A DNA stretch of 64,000 nucleotides from Streptomyces sp. GQFP (lineage in GTDB: Bacteria; Actinomycetota; Actinomycetes; Streptomycetales; Streptomycetaceae): contig NZ_CP089312.1 of NCBI RefSeq assembly GCF_021545335.1, positions 4,960,001 to 5,024,000 of the forward strand, written 5' to 3'. Shown in pieces: positions 38,346 to 46,646 of this stretch (positions are counted from its first letter, which is position 1; every line of letters starts with the position of its first letter). The notes under the pieces are model-generated. The model was not told the DNA's origin, did not search any database, and saw only the letters and a program-made list of their open reading frames with translations. The translations under genes were made by a program, and so were the position numbers.

Positions 38346-40730
38346 ATGGAAAGACATCACGCAATAAGCGGTTTACTTCGACGGTGCCGCGCGTTGGTGC
38401 TGGTGCTGTCCTTGGCGATGATCACAGGCGTGGCCGTCTCCGCGCCGCCCGCGCGAGCGGCCGAGCAGGACATCACCCTCACCCTCAGCGCCGCGGACCT
38501 GGGCCTGGACGCTGACGCCCCACGGGACATCGTGGCGGAGATGCAGGCGGACATCAGGGAGCAGGGCGGACTGGGCAACGCCCTCAAGCAGGCGCTCGCG
38601 GACAGCGAGGTGCGCACCGCCGTCGACACCTCGGAGTGGCCGAACTTCGACGGCACGGTCGACCTCACCTCGGGCGGCACCGGACTGGCCATCACCATCC
38701 CGGGCTCGGAAATAACCACCGCCGGTTTCTGGACGAACGTCGCCGCGACACTGATCGGCTACGCCGCGGGGTACGGGGTCCGGATGCTGTGCATATCGGC
38801 ACTGGTGGCCAGCGGGGTCGGCGCCGCGACCATTCCGTTGGTCTGCACCCCACTCCAAGGTGCCATCACCGGCGCCATCACGGCGACCATGGTGCACGCG
38901 TTCGCCAACGACCTGGGCTCTCCGGAGTCGATCAGGGACATCATCATCGGGGCGCTGCTCGGACTGTCCATCGGCGTCCTGTGGGAGAAGTACCTCCAGC
39001 CGTGGGCGAGGACGAATCTCCCCGGGGTCATCAAGGACATCGGTACGTGGGTCAGGTCCAGGGTGCCCTGGGTGGACTCCTGGCTGGGCAGCCGGACCGC
39101 CGACGCGGCGGACAGGCTCGGCACGGAGCTGGAGGAACTGGAGGACCTCCTCGACGAGGCGATGAGGGACTGGGGCGGGCTGCGGACCCAGCTGCGGGTG
39201 ATGCCCTTGGGCGACTCGATCACCGCGGGTGTGGAGAGTACGGACGGCAACGGCTACCGCGGCATGCTCTACAACGCCCTGAACGCCGTGGCCGGCTACG
39301 GCCAGGTCGACTTCGTCGGCTCGGCGCGGAGAGGCACGATGGCCGACCCCGACAACGAGGGCCATTCCGGGTGGCGCATCGACCAGATCGCGTCGATCTC
39401 CGACTGCAAAGTGGCCGAGTACCAGCCGAACGTGATCACGCTGCACGCCGGGACCAACGACTTCAACCAGGACTTCGACCTGTCGTCGGCCCCCCAGCGG
39501 CTGAAGAACCTGATCACGCAGGCGCTGGAGTACTCGCCGAAGGCGGTGATCGTGGTCGCGGAGGTGATCCCGACCGGCAAGGCCGGCCTGCAACCCCGCA
39601 TCGACGCGTTCAACGCCGCGCTGCCCGGCATCGTGTCCGGCCTCCGCGCGGACGGCAAGCACGTGGTCCTGACGGACACCAGTGACATCGAGGTGAGCGA
39701 GGGTCTCCAGAACGACGCCCACCCCGACGACGGCGGCTACGCGAAACTCGGCTACGACTTCTACCAGGGCATCATGGAGGCGGTGGACAAGGACTGGATC
39801 CAGGCAGCCGATCCGCAGCAGCCGGCCCCCCAGTGCCAGACCCCGGACAACCCGGCGGATGTCACCGCGCTCGGCGAGGGGTGGCGCAAGCTGGGCGTCA
39901 TCGCTCCCGGCATGCAACTGCCCGAGACCTACGACCGTACCGAGATCGCCGAGATGAACGGCGACAACCGGGCCGACTACGTGCAGGTGCGCACGGACGG
40001 CTCGATCCGGGTCGGGATCAACACCCAGGCCGAGCCCGGACATCCCACCTGGGAGAACTGGGGCGGCGGCACGGGAGTGTCCGCCCCCGCCGGCGAAACC
40101 GACTCCGGCGCCTCCTTCTCCCCCTACGTCCGGTTCGCCGACATCGACGGCAACGGCCGTGACGACTTCCTCGTCGTGCTCGGTTCCCTGGACGACGCCT
40201 TCCTGGTCGACGTATGGCTCAACCTCGGGGACGGAAGCGGGCCGCGCTGGGCATCCGGGCCGCGCCTGCGCATACCGATGAAGGACGCCATGCTCAGCCA
40301 CATCCGCTTCGCCGACATCAACGGCGACAGCCGCGACGACGTCCTGCGCGTGAGCGACACCGGCAAGGTGCACGCGTACTTCAACGAACCGACGTCGGGC
40401 AGTTCCCAGCCGACGTGGCGGGAGAAGCTGAGCTGGGCGCCGGGAGTCTCCGGCGCCGGCCTGGCCAACCTGCGGTTCGCCGATGTCGACAACGACCAGA
40501 AGGCCGACTACCTCATGGTCGGTACGGACGGCACCGTCCACGCGTACCTCAACAAGGGCGGCAAGGACGCGGGCGGTTTCGAGGGACACCACAACTTCGC
40601 CAACGCGTCCAACTACGCCCGCGAATACATCCAGTTCAAGGACATCAGCGGCGACGGAAAGGCCGACTACCTCGTCGTCTACCACGGAGGCGCGGTCCGC
40701 GCCTGGCTCAACAGAGGCGGAAACCTCTGA
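38346..40730 (+). CDS. Secreted SGNH/GDSL hydrolase with FG-GAP-type repeats
   Basis: A 794-residue secreted protein. Signal peptide ends near APPARA (about 38). Residues about 40-280 are unrecognised and include hydrophobic stretches (TTAGFWTNVAATLIGYAAG; IIIGALLGLSIGVLW) and an acidic helix. The SGNH hydrolase domain, about 283-475, has GDSIT (Ser 290), the HAGTNDF block and the DAHPDDGGY catalytic Asp/His block. The C-terminal 250 residues hold four VCBS/FG-GAP-like motifs (FADIDGNGRDDFL, FADINGDSRDDVL, FADVDNDQKADYL, FKDISGDGKADYL), calcium-binding beta-propeller blades. It probably deacylates an extracellular glycan or lipid. Confidence 0.87.
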   Translation: MERHHAISGLLRRCRALVLVLSLAMITGVAVSAPPARAAEQDITLTLSAADLGLDADAPRDIVAEMQADIREQGGLGNALKQALADSEVRTAVDTSEWPNFDGTVDLTSGGTGLAITIPGSEITTAGFWTNVAATLIGYAAGYGVRMLCISALVASGVGAATIPLVCTPLQGAITGAITATMVHAFANDLGSPESIRDIIIGALLGLSIGVLWEKYLQPWARTNLPGVIKDIGTWVRSRVPWVDSWLGSRTADAADRLGTELEELEDLLDEAMRDWGGLRTQLRVMPLGDSITAGVESTDGNGYRGMLYNALNAVAGYGQVDFVGSARRGTMADPDNEGHSGWRIDQIASISDCKVAEYQPNVITLHAGTNDFNQDFDLSSAPQRLKNLITQALEYSPKAVIVVAEVIPTGKAGLQPRIDAFNAALPGIVSGLRADGKHVVLTDTSDIEVSEGLQNDAHPDDGGYAKLGYDFYQGIMEAVDKDWIQAADPQQPAPQCQTPDNPADVTALGEGWRKLGVIAPGMQLPETYDRTEIAEMNGDNRADYVQVRTDGSIRVGINTQAEPGHPTWENWGGGTGVSAPAGETDSGASFSPYVRFADIDGNGRDDFLVVLGSLDDAFLVDVWLNLGDGSGPRWASGPRLRIPMKDAMLSHIRFADINGDSRDDVLRVSDTGKVHAYFNEPTSGSSQPTWREKLSWAPGVSGAGLANLRFADVDNDQKADYLMVGTDGTVHAYLNKGGKDAGGFEGHHNFANASNYAREYIQFKDISGDGKADYLVVYHGGAVRAWLNRGGNL

Positions 40731-40751
40731 GGCGGAAACCGAGCTGACGAA

Positions 40752-40804
40752 CACCCGGGTCTCCTCCGAGATCGGCAATACCCGCCCGGAGGGGGCCCGG
40801 GGTG
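40752..40804 (+). terminator. Possible terminator after SGNH hydrolase gene
   Basis: A 16-17 bp imperfect stem (40752-40768 with 40787-40804, several G-U type pairs) with an 18-base loop lies 22 bases after the stop at 40730. No T run follows. Confidence 0.5.
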
Positions 40805-40906
40805 TTGCCAGGCCCATCTCTGGTCGTTGTGCGTCGAGCACGTCCGCTGAACGGCCTTGGCACCGATGGTGGATACAGAGGTTTGGCCTGTCCCGTGCGA
40901 CGCAGG

Positions 40907-41572
40907 TCAGCGGCGGGGCAGCACGCCCAGGAGGGTTGCGGTCAGGGCCAGCTTCAAGGAGTCCTTCAGCTCCATGTGGAAGCGGGCCAGGTCGGGCTCG
41001 GCCTGGTAGGCCGCCCGCAGGCTGGGTGGGGGTGTGCTGTATGCCGACAGCGCGCCGGCCATGACCACGGTTTGCAGGCTGAACAGTGTCGCGTTCTCGC
41101 CCAGCTCCGGCAGGTACTTCTGGATCAGGGCGGTCATGGTCGTCAGGCGGTCCAGGGAGGCGCGCTTGTAGCGTGCTACGACCTCGACGGAGACGTTGTG
41201 TTCCAGGACACCGCCCTGTGCGCCGAAGAGGTCGCACAGCACCACTCGGCCGGAGAGTGAGCGGCTGAGGATCTCGGCCACCGCTGCCGCTCGCTCGGCC
41301 ATGGGCAGTTTTTCGTCGATGCCGGCGGCCAACTCGCCTGCCAGTTCCGTCAGCCACTCCTGCAGGTAGCGGTCCAGCAGTTCCAGCAGCACCGCCTCGC
41401 GGGACTCGAAGTAGCGCAGCACGTTCGGCTTCGCCAGGCCTACCCGGCGGCTGAGCTCGTTCAGGGTGACCGCGGCCACAGGCATCTCGTCGAGCATCGC
41501 CGACGCCATGTCGAGGATCGCCCGTCGGCGGATCGCCCGCTGCTCCTCGGTTCGCGCCCGCTGGAAAGTCAC
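40907..41572 (-). CDS. TetR-family repressor
   Basis: A 221-residue repressor. The HTH is at about 12-58 (RRRAILDMASAMLDEM, VTLNELSRRVGLAKPNVLRYFESREAVLLELLD). The helical C-terminal domain is the ligand pocket. It is divergent from a short-chain oxidoreductase gene, and the shared promoter carries a perfect palindrome, so it most likely represses that gene and itself. GTG 41572 has only a weak ribosome site and may be read from a nearly leaderless message. Confidence 0.88.
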   Translation of the reverse strand: MTFQRARTEEQRAIRRRAILDMASAMLDEMPVAAVTLNELSRRVGLAKPNVLRYFESREAVLLELLDRYLQEWLTELAGELAAGIDEKLPMAERAAAVAEILSRSLSGRVVLCDLFGAQGGVLEHNVSVEVVARYKRASLDRLTTMTALIQKYLPELGENATLFSLQTVVMAGALSAYSTPPPSLRAAYQAEPDLARFHMELKDSLKLALTATLLGVLPRR

Positions 41573-41599
41573 GATCGCCAGCCTAACTTAGGTACCTGC

Positions 41600-41618
41600 G
41601 GTACGTTGACAACGTACC
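41600..41618. promoter_or_regulatory. TetR operator palindrome
   Basis: GGTACGTTGACAACGTACC is a perfect 8-3-8 palindrome between the divergent TetR and SDR genes. A related partial site (CTTCGGTACGTT) occurs at about 41651-41662 nearer the SDR start. Confidence 0.75.
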
Positions 41619-41689
41619 GAAAGTACTTTAACGTCGTCGACACAAGATACCTTCGGTACGTTAGCTAGTCGAACAGTCGGGAGCCTGAC

Positions 41690-42637
41690 ATGAGCGAGAA
41701 GTGGACGACGGCGAACATTCCGGACCAGCGCGGGCGGGTGGCCGTGGTGACCGGGGCCAACACCGGACTGGGGTACGAGACCGCCAAGGCGCTCGCCGAG
41801 CGCGGGGCGTCCGTGGTGCTCGCCGTGCGCAACGTCGAGAAGGGCGAGCAGGCCGCGGCCCGCATGACCGGCGACGTGACCGTGCAGGCGCTGGACCTGA
41901 CCTCGCTCGACTCCGTCCGGACCGCGGCGGCGGCGCTGCGGTCCCGGCTCGACCGGATCGACCTGCTGATCAACAACGCCGGCGTGATGTACACCCCGAA
42001 GCAGACCACCCGGGACGGCTTCGAGATGCAGTTCGGCACCAACCACCTCGGCCACTTCGCGCTCACCGGGCTGCTGCTGGACCTGATGCTGCCGGTGCCC
42101 GGCTCGCGCGTGGTGACGGTCAGCAGCACCGGCCACCGCATCCGGGCCGCGATCCACTTCGACGACCCGCAGTGGGAGCGGTCGTACAGCCGGGTCGCCG
42201 CCTATGGTCAGTCCAAACTGGCCAACCTGATGTTCACGTACGAGCTGCAGCGCCGGCTCGCCACGCACGGCACCACCGTCGCGGTGGCCGCGCACCCCGG
42301 CATGTCCAGCACCGAGCTCGCCCGCAACACCCCCGCGGCCCTCCGGCTTCCGCTCACCTGGCTCGCGCCGCTGATCACCCAGACGCCGGCGATGGGCGCG
42401 CTGCCGACCCTGCGCGCCGCCACCGACCCCGCCGCGCTCGGCGGCCAGTACTACGGTCCCGGCGGACGCAACGAGGTCATGGGCCACCCCCGGCTGGTCA
42501 CCTCCAGCCCGCAGTCGTACGAGCTAGCCGTCCAGCAGCGACTGTGGGCCGTCTCCGAAGACCTCACCGGGGTGAGGTTCCCCGCCGTTCAGTCCAAGCC
42601 GAACTCGTATCCCGCCGGACCGGCCATCACCGTGTAG
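41690..42637 (+). CDS. Short-chain dehydrogenase/reductase
   Basis: A 315-residue NAD(P)-dependent oxidoreductase of the retinol-dehydrogenase-like SDR branch. It has TGANTGLG (cofactor glycine motif, about 21-28), NNAGVM (about 99-104), catalytic Ser in VVTVSSTGHR, and YGQSK with Tyr/Lys near 178-182. ATG 41690 follows GGGAG. Control by the divergent TetR repressor is likely. The substrate is unknown; related enzymes act on small aldehydes, ketones or xenobiotics. Confidence 0.9.
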   Translation: MSEKWTTANIPDQRGRVAVVTGANTGLGYETAKALAERGASVVLAVRNVEKGEQAAARMTGDVTVQALDLTSLDSVRTAAAALRSRLDRIDLLINNAGVMYTPKQTTRDGFEMQFGTNHLGHFALTGLLLDLMLPVPGSRVVTVSSTGHRIRAAIHFDDPQWERSYSRVAAYGQSKLANLMFTYELQRRLATHGTTVAVAAHPGMSSTELARNTPAALRLPLTWLAPLITQTPAMGALPTLRAATDPAALGGQYYGPGGRNEVMGHPRLVTSSPQSYELAVQQRLWAVSEDLTGVRFPAVQSKPNSYPAGPAITV

Positions 42638-42824
42638 CAGGCGGTTCTTGGCGGTCTTGCCCCCTGGCGCTCGCCGAGTCGACCAGGTGTCCGAGTCGGC
42701 CCGGGCTCAGTCCTGGGGCAGGGAAGGTGGCGCCGCAGGACGCTCGTCCGCGCGCCAGAACGTCGGACGCCACCAGCACAGAAACGTCGCGTCCTCCGCG
42801 ACGGATCGATCCGGCGCCATCCGG

Positions 42825-43112
42825 TCACCCCTGGGTGGTGCGCGCCGCCGCCCGCACGAACGCGCCGAAGGCCTCCGGCGTGAGCGTGAGAGCGCCCAGG
42901 GCGGGGGCCTTTGAGTCGCGGATCGCGATGTGGGGGGTCAGGGGGGCTATTACGGCTACTTCGACGCACTCGCCGCCGGTGTCAGCGCTGTAGGACGACT
43001 TACGCCACGATGCGCTGCCGAGGGGCGCGCATTCGACGCAGTCGCCGCCACTGGTGCCGCTGTAGCTGGACTTACGCCACGTTGCGGCCGTCAGCTGCTG
43101 GCTGGTCTCCAT
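42825..43112 (-). CDS. DUF397 protein with duplicated motif
   Basis: A 95-residue protein with two copies of the DUF397 core: TWRKSSYSGTSGGDCVECAPLG and SWRKSSYSADTGGECVEVA (only the longer second half continues to IAIRDSKAP). DUF397 proteins accompany XRE/DUF5753 regulators in streptomycetes (the abaA/whiJ-type loci) and modulate them. The gene overlaps the 3' end of the XRE gene by 41 bases on the same strand, so the two are coupled. The first copy looks like a partial internal duplication. Confidence 0.92.
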   Translation of the reverse strand: METSQQLTAATWRKSSYSGTSGGDCVECAPLGSASWRKSSYSADTGGECVEVAVIAPLTPHIAIRDSKAPALGALTLTPEAFGAFVRAAARTTQG

Positions 43113-43920
43113 AGCGTTCCTCCATCACGCGGGCGATCAGGTCAGCCGAGTCCTCCACAGAGAGTGCCCTGGCCTGCAATCGAGCGTAGCCGACTGAACG
43201 CTCCCTGATCACTTCCGGGTTGGCCGTCATGTGCCCCTGGTCGTAGCTCTCGCAGTAGTGAATGTCCGGGTCGTCGTCAAAGCGCAGCAGGTTGAACGTG
43301 CCCATCATCGCGGTGTGCGCGCCCACGGAGAACGGCAGCACTTGGACGTGCACCCATGGGCTGTTCCGGAAACTCAACAGGTGGGCGAGTTGGCTACGCA
43401 TGACCTTGCGGCCGCCCACCACCTGAAGCAGTACGGACTCGTCCAGGATCACCCACAGCACGGGCGGCTGATCCCGCTTCAAAATGCGCTGCCGTTCCAT
43501 GCGGGCCGCGACCATTTCCTCGATCCGGTCCGGATGGTCGACGCTCAGCAACGCTGTGGCGTAGTCCAGCGTTTGCAGCAGTCCGTGAACCAACTGACAC
43601 TGGTACGTGGAGATATATGCTGCCCTCGCCTCCATCTCCGCGTACGCCTGGAACCAGTGCGGGAGTTGGCTTCGCAGAACCAGCCCCACCAGCCGCGAGA
43701 ACATCCCGTCCGCTCCCAGCGCCGCGTCCACCCGCTCGGCGAACTCCCGGGTCGGGACCTTCGTCGCGGTCTCGACCTGGCCGATCAGGGAACCCGTACA
43801 GAAGATGCAGCCGCCCAACTGCCCCTGAGTCAGGCCCGCTTCCTCTCTCATCCTCCTCAGTTCGAAGCCGAAGTAGTCCAGCGGAGAGGCACTCGGGTCG
43901 AGTTCGCGGATGTTGGGCAC
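43072..43920 (-). CDS. XRE/DUF5753 regulator (WhiJ-like)
   Basis: A 282-residue regulator. HTH about 16-68 (LRRMREEAGLTQGQLGGCIFCTGSLIGQVETATKVP). The DUF5753 domain follows (HWFQAYAEMEARAAYISTYQCQLVHGLLQT; RMERQRILKRDQPPVLWVILDESVL; RLQARALSVEDS). GTG 43920 follows GGAGGTGG. With the overlapping DUF397 gene and the divergent ATPase gene it forms the typical streptomycete developmental/antibiotic regulatory trio. Its targets are unknown. Confidence 0.93.
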   Translation of the reverse strand: MPNIRELDPSASPLDYFGFELRRMREEAGLTQGQLGGCIFCTGSLIGQVETATKVPTREFAERVDAALGADGMFSRLVGLVLRSQLPHWFQAYAEMEARAAYISTYQCQLVHGLLQTLDYATALLSVDHPDRIEEMVAARMERQRILKRDQPPVLWVILDESVLLQVVGGRKVMRSQLAHLLSFRNSPWVHVQVLPFSVGAHTAMMGTFNLLRFDDDPDIHYCESYDQGHMTANPEVIRERSVGYARLQARALSVEDSADLIARVMEERYGDQPAADGRNVA

Positions 43921-43982
43921 GGCGGGCCACCTCCAAGCTGACGCTTCGCGTCGTTGGATTCACGATGTAGCCCAGCGTAACC

Positions 43983-44420
43983 ATGGCACTCCACTCTGGT
44001 GACGTGAATGACGAAACCCCACTTGGGCCGAGGTACGGCATGAACTTCACCCTCGGTGACCACTCGGCCCGGCACCTGCGGTGCATCCTGCGGGCGTACC
44101 TCAACGCCTGGGGCATGTCCGACCTCGCCGACTCCGCCACCCTCGCCCTGACCGAGCTGGTGTCGAATGTCGTACGGCACGTTCCCGACCGGCGCGCCAC
44201 CGTACTGATCCTGCGGCGCCCCGCCGGGATCCTCGTCGAGGTCACCGACACTGAACCGCACGCCCCGGAGTTTTCCACAGCTGTGGATGAAGAACGCGGG
44301 CGTGGACTCCTGATCGTCGAGGCCGTCACCGACCGCTGGGGTTGGTACAGCCTGCCCTCGCATCCCACACGCACCGGGAAGACCGTCTGGTTCGAGTGCG
44401 AGAGCAAGGAGCCGGTGTGA
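43983..44420 (+). CDS. Anti-sigma-factor-like histidine-kinase-type ATPase
   Basis: A 145-residue GHKL ATPase of the RsbW/SpoIIAB type. N-box LTELVSNVVRHV (about 52-63), the VEVTDTEP strand and the GRGLLIVEAVTDRWGW lid are present. Such proteins can phosphorylate an anti-sigma antagonist or bind a sigma factor. The gene is divergent from the XRE/DUF5753 regulator, the standard arrangement for this trio. GTG 44004 is an alternative start. Confidence 0.9.
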   Translation: MALHSGDVNDETPLGPRYGMNFTLGDHSARHLRCILRAYLNAWGMSDLADSATLALTELVSNVVRHVPDRRATVLILRRPAGILVEVTDTEPHAPEFSTAVDEERGRGLLIVEAVTDRWGWYSLPSHPTRTGKTVWFECESKEPV

Positions 44421-44477
44421 TGGAAACCATGACATACCACTCTCCTCCGGCCCCCTCCTCCCACATACCGTGGAGCA

Positions 44478-44798
44478 ATGTCCCCCTTGGCCAAGATCAG
44501 CAGCGCGTTCGCGCCCCGTTTCGCGGAGTTCGTGTTCGAGCCTGCCTTCACGGCCGCCGTGGACCAGCACGTCGCGGAGATACGGGAGCGACTGCGAGCC
44601 AACCACCCCGGGCTCGTCCCCCGGCAGCCGCACCGCGAAGACCTCACCGACTACGCCCTCGGATTCCTCGACGCGCTCGACGAACTCGACTGGCGCGAAC
44701 CCGTCGGCCACGACTACGCGGTGTGCCGCCTGACCGCCATCAGCTGGCTGGTGGAACGGCACAGCCTCCTCGCGGAGAACACGGAGAACGCCGACTAG
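44478..44798 (+). CDS. Conserved small protein downstream of ATPase (DUF6401-like)
   Basis: A 106-residue soluble protein, mostly helical and acidic (FAEFVFEPAFTAAVDQHVAEIRERL; YALGFLDALDELDW). It resembles small streptomycete proteins annotated as DUF6401, seen near XRE/DUF397 loci; that assignment is from memory and unsure. The ATG at 44478 starts 57 bases after the ATPase stop with an upstream GTGGAG, so they may be cotranscribed. Function unknown. Confidence 0.6.
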   Translation: MSPLAKISSAFAPRFAEFVFEPAFTAAVDQHVAEIRERLRANHPGLVPRQPHREDLTDYALGFLDALDELDWREPVGHDYAVCRLTAISWLVERHSLLAENTENAD

Positions 44799-44844
44799 AA
44801 GGTCGAAGGTTCGCTCCTCACTGGTTGCCGTTGGGCGCCGGCGC

Positions 44845-45258
44845 TCACCCCTGGAGCCACCGCCTCAGCGCGTCGACGGTGTCCCCCGGAGTCGTGTTGA
44901 AGCCCAGCCGGATTCCGGGCACCGCCTCGGTGAGAACGTTGATCAGCCGTTCGAACAGCAGGGTGTGCTCCGGAAGCATGCGCACACCACCGCCGATCGT
45001 CGCGAGGCCGAACGTGTGCTCCTGGAGAAGCTCCCGGACGGTCGCCTCGGCGCCGTCCGAAGACGTGCCGACCAGGCAGGAGACCACATCGAACCCCGCT
45101 TCGTGGAGCGCCGCGACACCGGCCTCCATCCGGGCGGTGAGAGTCGCCTCGTCGAGACCGTCGGGCATCCGGCTGTAGTCGAGCGCACTCGAATGGAGGC
45201 CGATGGACAGCACCTTCGTGTCCTTCGGCAGGGGAGTCTCAGTAGCCGGTCGGCTCAT
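44845..45258 (-). CDS. Conserved hypothetical protein
   Basis: A 137-residue soluble protein I do not recognise. It reads as an alpha/beta fold: a first strand KVLSIGLHSSALDYS, a helix EATLTARMEAGVAALHEAGF, a strand DVVSCLVGTSSDG, and the glycine-rich TIGGGVRMLPEHTLLFERLINVL that could bind a small molecule. Its repetitive strand-helix order is Rossmann-like. ATG 45258 follows AGAGAGG. It is divergent from the glucanase gene and shares the regulatory region containing the dre-like and LacI-like sites, though those lie closer to the glucanase. Confidence 0.65.
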   Translation of the reverse strand: MSRPATETPLPKDTKVLSIGLHSSALDYSRMPDGLDEATLTARMEAGVAALHEAGFDVVSCLVGTSSDGAEATVRELLQEHTFGLATIGGGVRMLPEHTLLFERLINVLTEAVPGIRLGFNTTPGDTVDALRRWLQG

Positions 45259-45344
45259 GGTCGAAGCCTCTCTGATCGCGTCGCGTCACTCTCACGTGAC
45301 GGAGACAGAACCTAGCTCGCGCTCAGAGAAGCAACCCAGCCATC

Positions 45345-45358
45345 TTGGTCTAGACCTT
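45345..45358. promoter_or_regulatory. Candidate DasR site (dre) overlapping the -35 region
   Basis: TTGGTCTAGACCTT contains the perfect GGTCTAGACC core of the DasR responsive element consensus of streptomycetes (TGGTCTAGACCA). It sits about 95 bases before the glucanase start and touches a TTGACG hexamer at 45357-45362. DasR links N-acetylglucosamine supply to wall- and chitin-degrading enzymes, so control of a glucanase fits. Confidence 0.75.
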
Positions 45359-45384
45359 GACGTGTCCCGTTCACGAGAGCAATC

Positions 45385-45398
45385 TGAGAGCGCTCTCA
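45385..45398. promoter_or_regulatory. LacI-type operator palindrome
   Basis: TGAGAGCGCTCTCA is a perfect 14-bp palindrome of the GAGCGCTC type bound by Streptomyces LacI-family sugar repressors (the CebR site is the close relative TGGGAGCGCTCCCA). It lies 52 bases upstream of the glucanase start, downstream of the likely promoter. Confidence 0.75.
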
Positions 45399-45449
45399 AG
45401 CAATGTGCAGCAAGCACAGCACGCATGCGACGACACGAGGAGGACGAAC

Positions 45450-46646
45450 TTGTTTGCCACTCGGAAGGTGCTGGTGCCCCTGGTCGCCGCGGCGGCCGTC
45501 GCCACGGGACTCACGGCCGCCGGGCCCGTGACCCGCGCGGCGGCCGCGGTGCCCACGACCATCCCGCTCGACTTCAAGAACAACTCCGGGCGCGGCGACC
45601 AGATCTACGTCTACAACATCGGGACCCTGCTCTCGACCGGACAGCAGGGCTGGGCCGACGCCAACGGCACGTTCCACGCCTGGCCCGTGGGCGGCAACCC
45701 GCCGACCCCCGCGCCCGACGCGTCGATCGCCGGTCCGGCCAACGGGCAGACGATGACGCTCCGGATGCCGAAGTTCTCCGGGCGGGTCTACTTCTCCTAC
45801 GGCCAGAAGCTGGTCTTCAAGCTGACCACCGGCGGTCTCGTGCAGCCCGCCGTGCAGAACCCCTCCGACCCGAACGCGAACATCCTCTTCAACTGGACCG
45901 AGTACACGCTGAACGACGCCGGCCTGTGGCTCAACAGCACGCAGGTCGACATGTTCTCGGCCCCGTACGCGGTCGGCGTCAAGAACACGTCCGGTGCCGT
46001 CAAGAACACCGGCCATCTGAAGGCGGGCGGCTACGCCGGGGTCTTCAACGCCCTGCGGGCGCAACCCGGCGGCTGGGCGGGCCTCGTCCGCACCCGCTCC
46101 GACGGGACGATCCTGCGTGCCCTCTCCCCCGGCCACGGCATCGAGTCAGGCGCTCTTCCCGGCACCGTCATGGACGACTACATCAACCGGGTGTGGACGA
46201 AGTACGCCACGTCCACGCTGACGGTGACGCCCTTCGCGGACCAGCCCGCCACCAAGTACTACGGCAGGGTCTCCGGCAACGTCATGAACTTCACCAACGG
46301 TTCCGGCACGGTCGTCACCACCTTCCAGAAGCCCGACGCCGACAGCGTCTTCGGCTGCCACAAGCTCCTGGACGCCCCGAACGACCAGGTGCGCGGCCCG
46401 ATCTCCCGCACCCTGTGCGCCGGCTACAACCGCTCCACGCTCCTGACCAACTCCAGCCAGCCCGACACGAGTTCGGCCGGCTTCTACCAGGACTCGGTGA
46501 CCAACCACTACGCCCGGACGATCCACGCGCAGATGGCCGACGGCAAGGCGTACGCCTTCGCCTTCGACGATGTCGGCGCCCACGAGTCGCTGGTCAACGA
46601 CAGCAACCCGCAGACGGCGTACATCACGCTCGACCCGTTCAGCTGA
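45450..46646 (+). CDS. Secreted glycoside hydrolase family 64 beta-1,3-glucanase
   Basis: A 398-residue secreted enzyme that should cleave beta-1,3-glucan (laminarin, fungal wall) to laminaripentaose. It begins at a rare TTG with GAGGAGG 6 bases upstream; an in-frame ATG upstream lacks a ribosome site. Signal peptide to about 33 (PVTRAAAA). GH64/thaumatin-like features: IPLDFKNNSG, QIYVYNIG, YTLNDAGLWLNSTQVDMFSAPYAVG with the acidic catalytic pair (Glu in WTEYTLN, Asp in TQVDMFS), and GIESGALPGTVMDDYINRVW. No carbohydrate-binding module follows. Two operators upstream suggest DasR and LacI control. Its last 8 bases overlap the convergent nSTAND gene. Confidence 0.93.
   Translation: MFATRKVLVPLVAAAAVATGLTAAGPVTRAAAAVPTTIPLDFKNNSGRGDQIYVYNIGTLLSTGQQGWADANGTFHAWPVGGNPPTPAPDASIAGPANGQTMTLRMPKFSGRVYFSYGQKLVFKLTTGGLVQPAVQNPSDPNANILFNWTEYTLNDAGLWLNSTQVDMFSAPYAVGVKNTSGAVKNTGHLKAGGYAGVFNALRAQPGGWAGLVRTRSDGTILRALSPGHGIESGALPGTVMDDYINRVWTKYATSTLTVTPFADQPATKYYGRVSGNVMNFTNGSGTVVTTFQKPDADSVFGCHKLLDAPNDQVRGPISRTLCAGYNRSTLLTNSSQPDTSSAGFYQDSVTNHYARTIHAQMADGKAYAFAFDDVGAHESLVNDSNPQTAYITLDPFS

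Noticed and set aside
38373..41357. Long minus-strand frame under the SGNH hydrolase
   Set aside because: Antisense shadow: the plus strand encodes clear SGNH and FG-GAP motifs, and the minus product is low-complexity without motifs.
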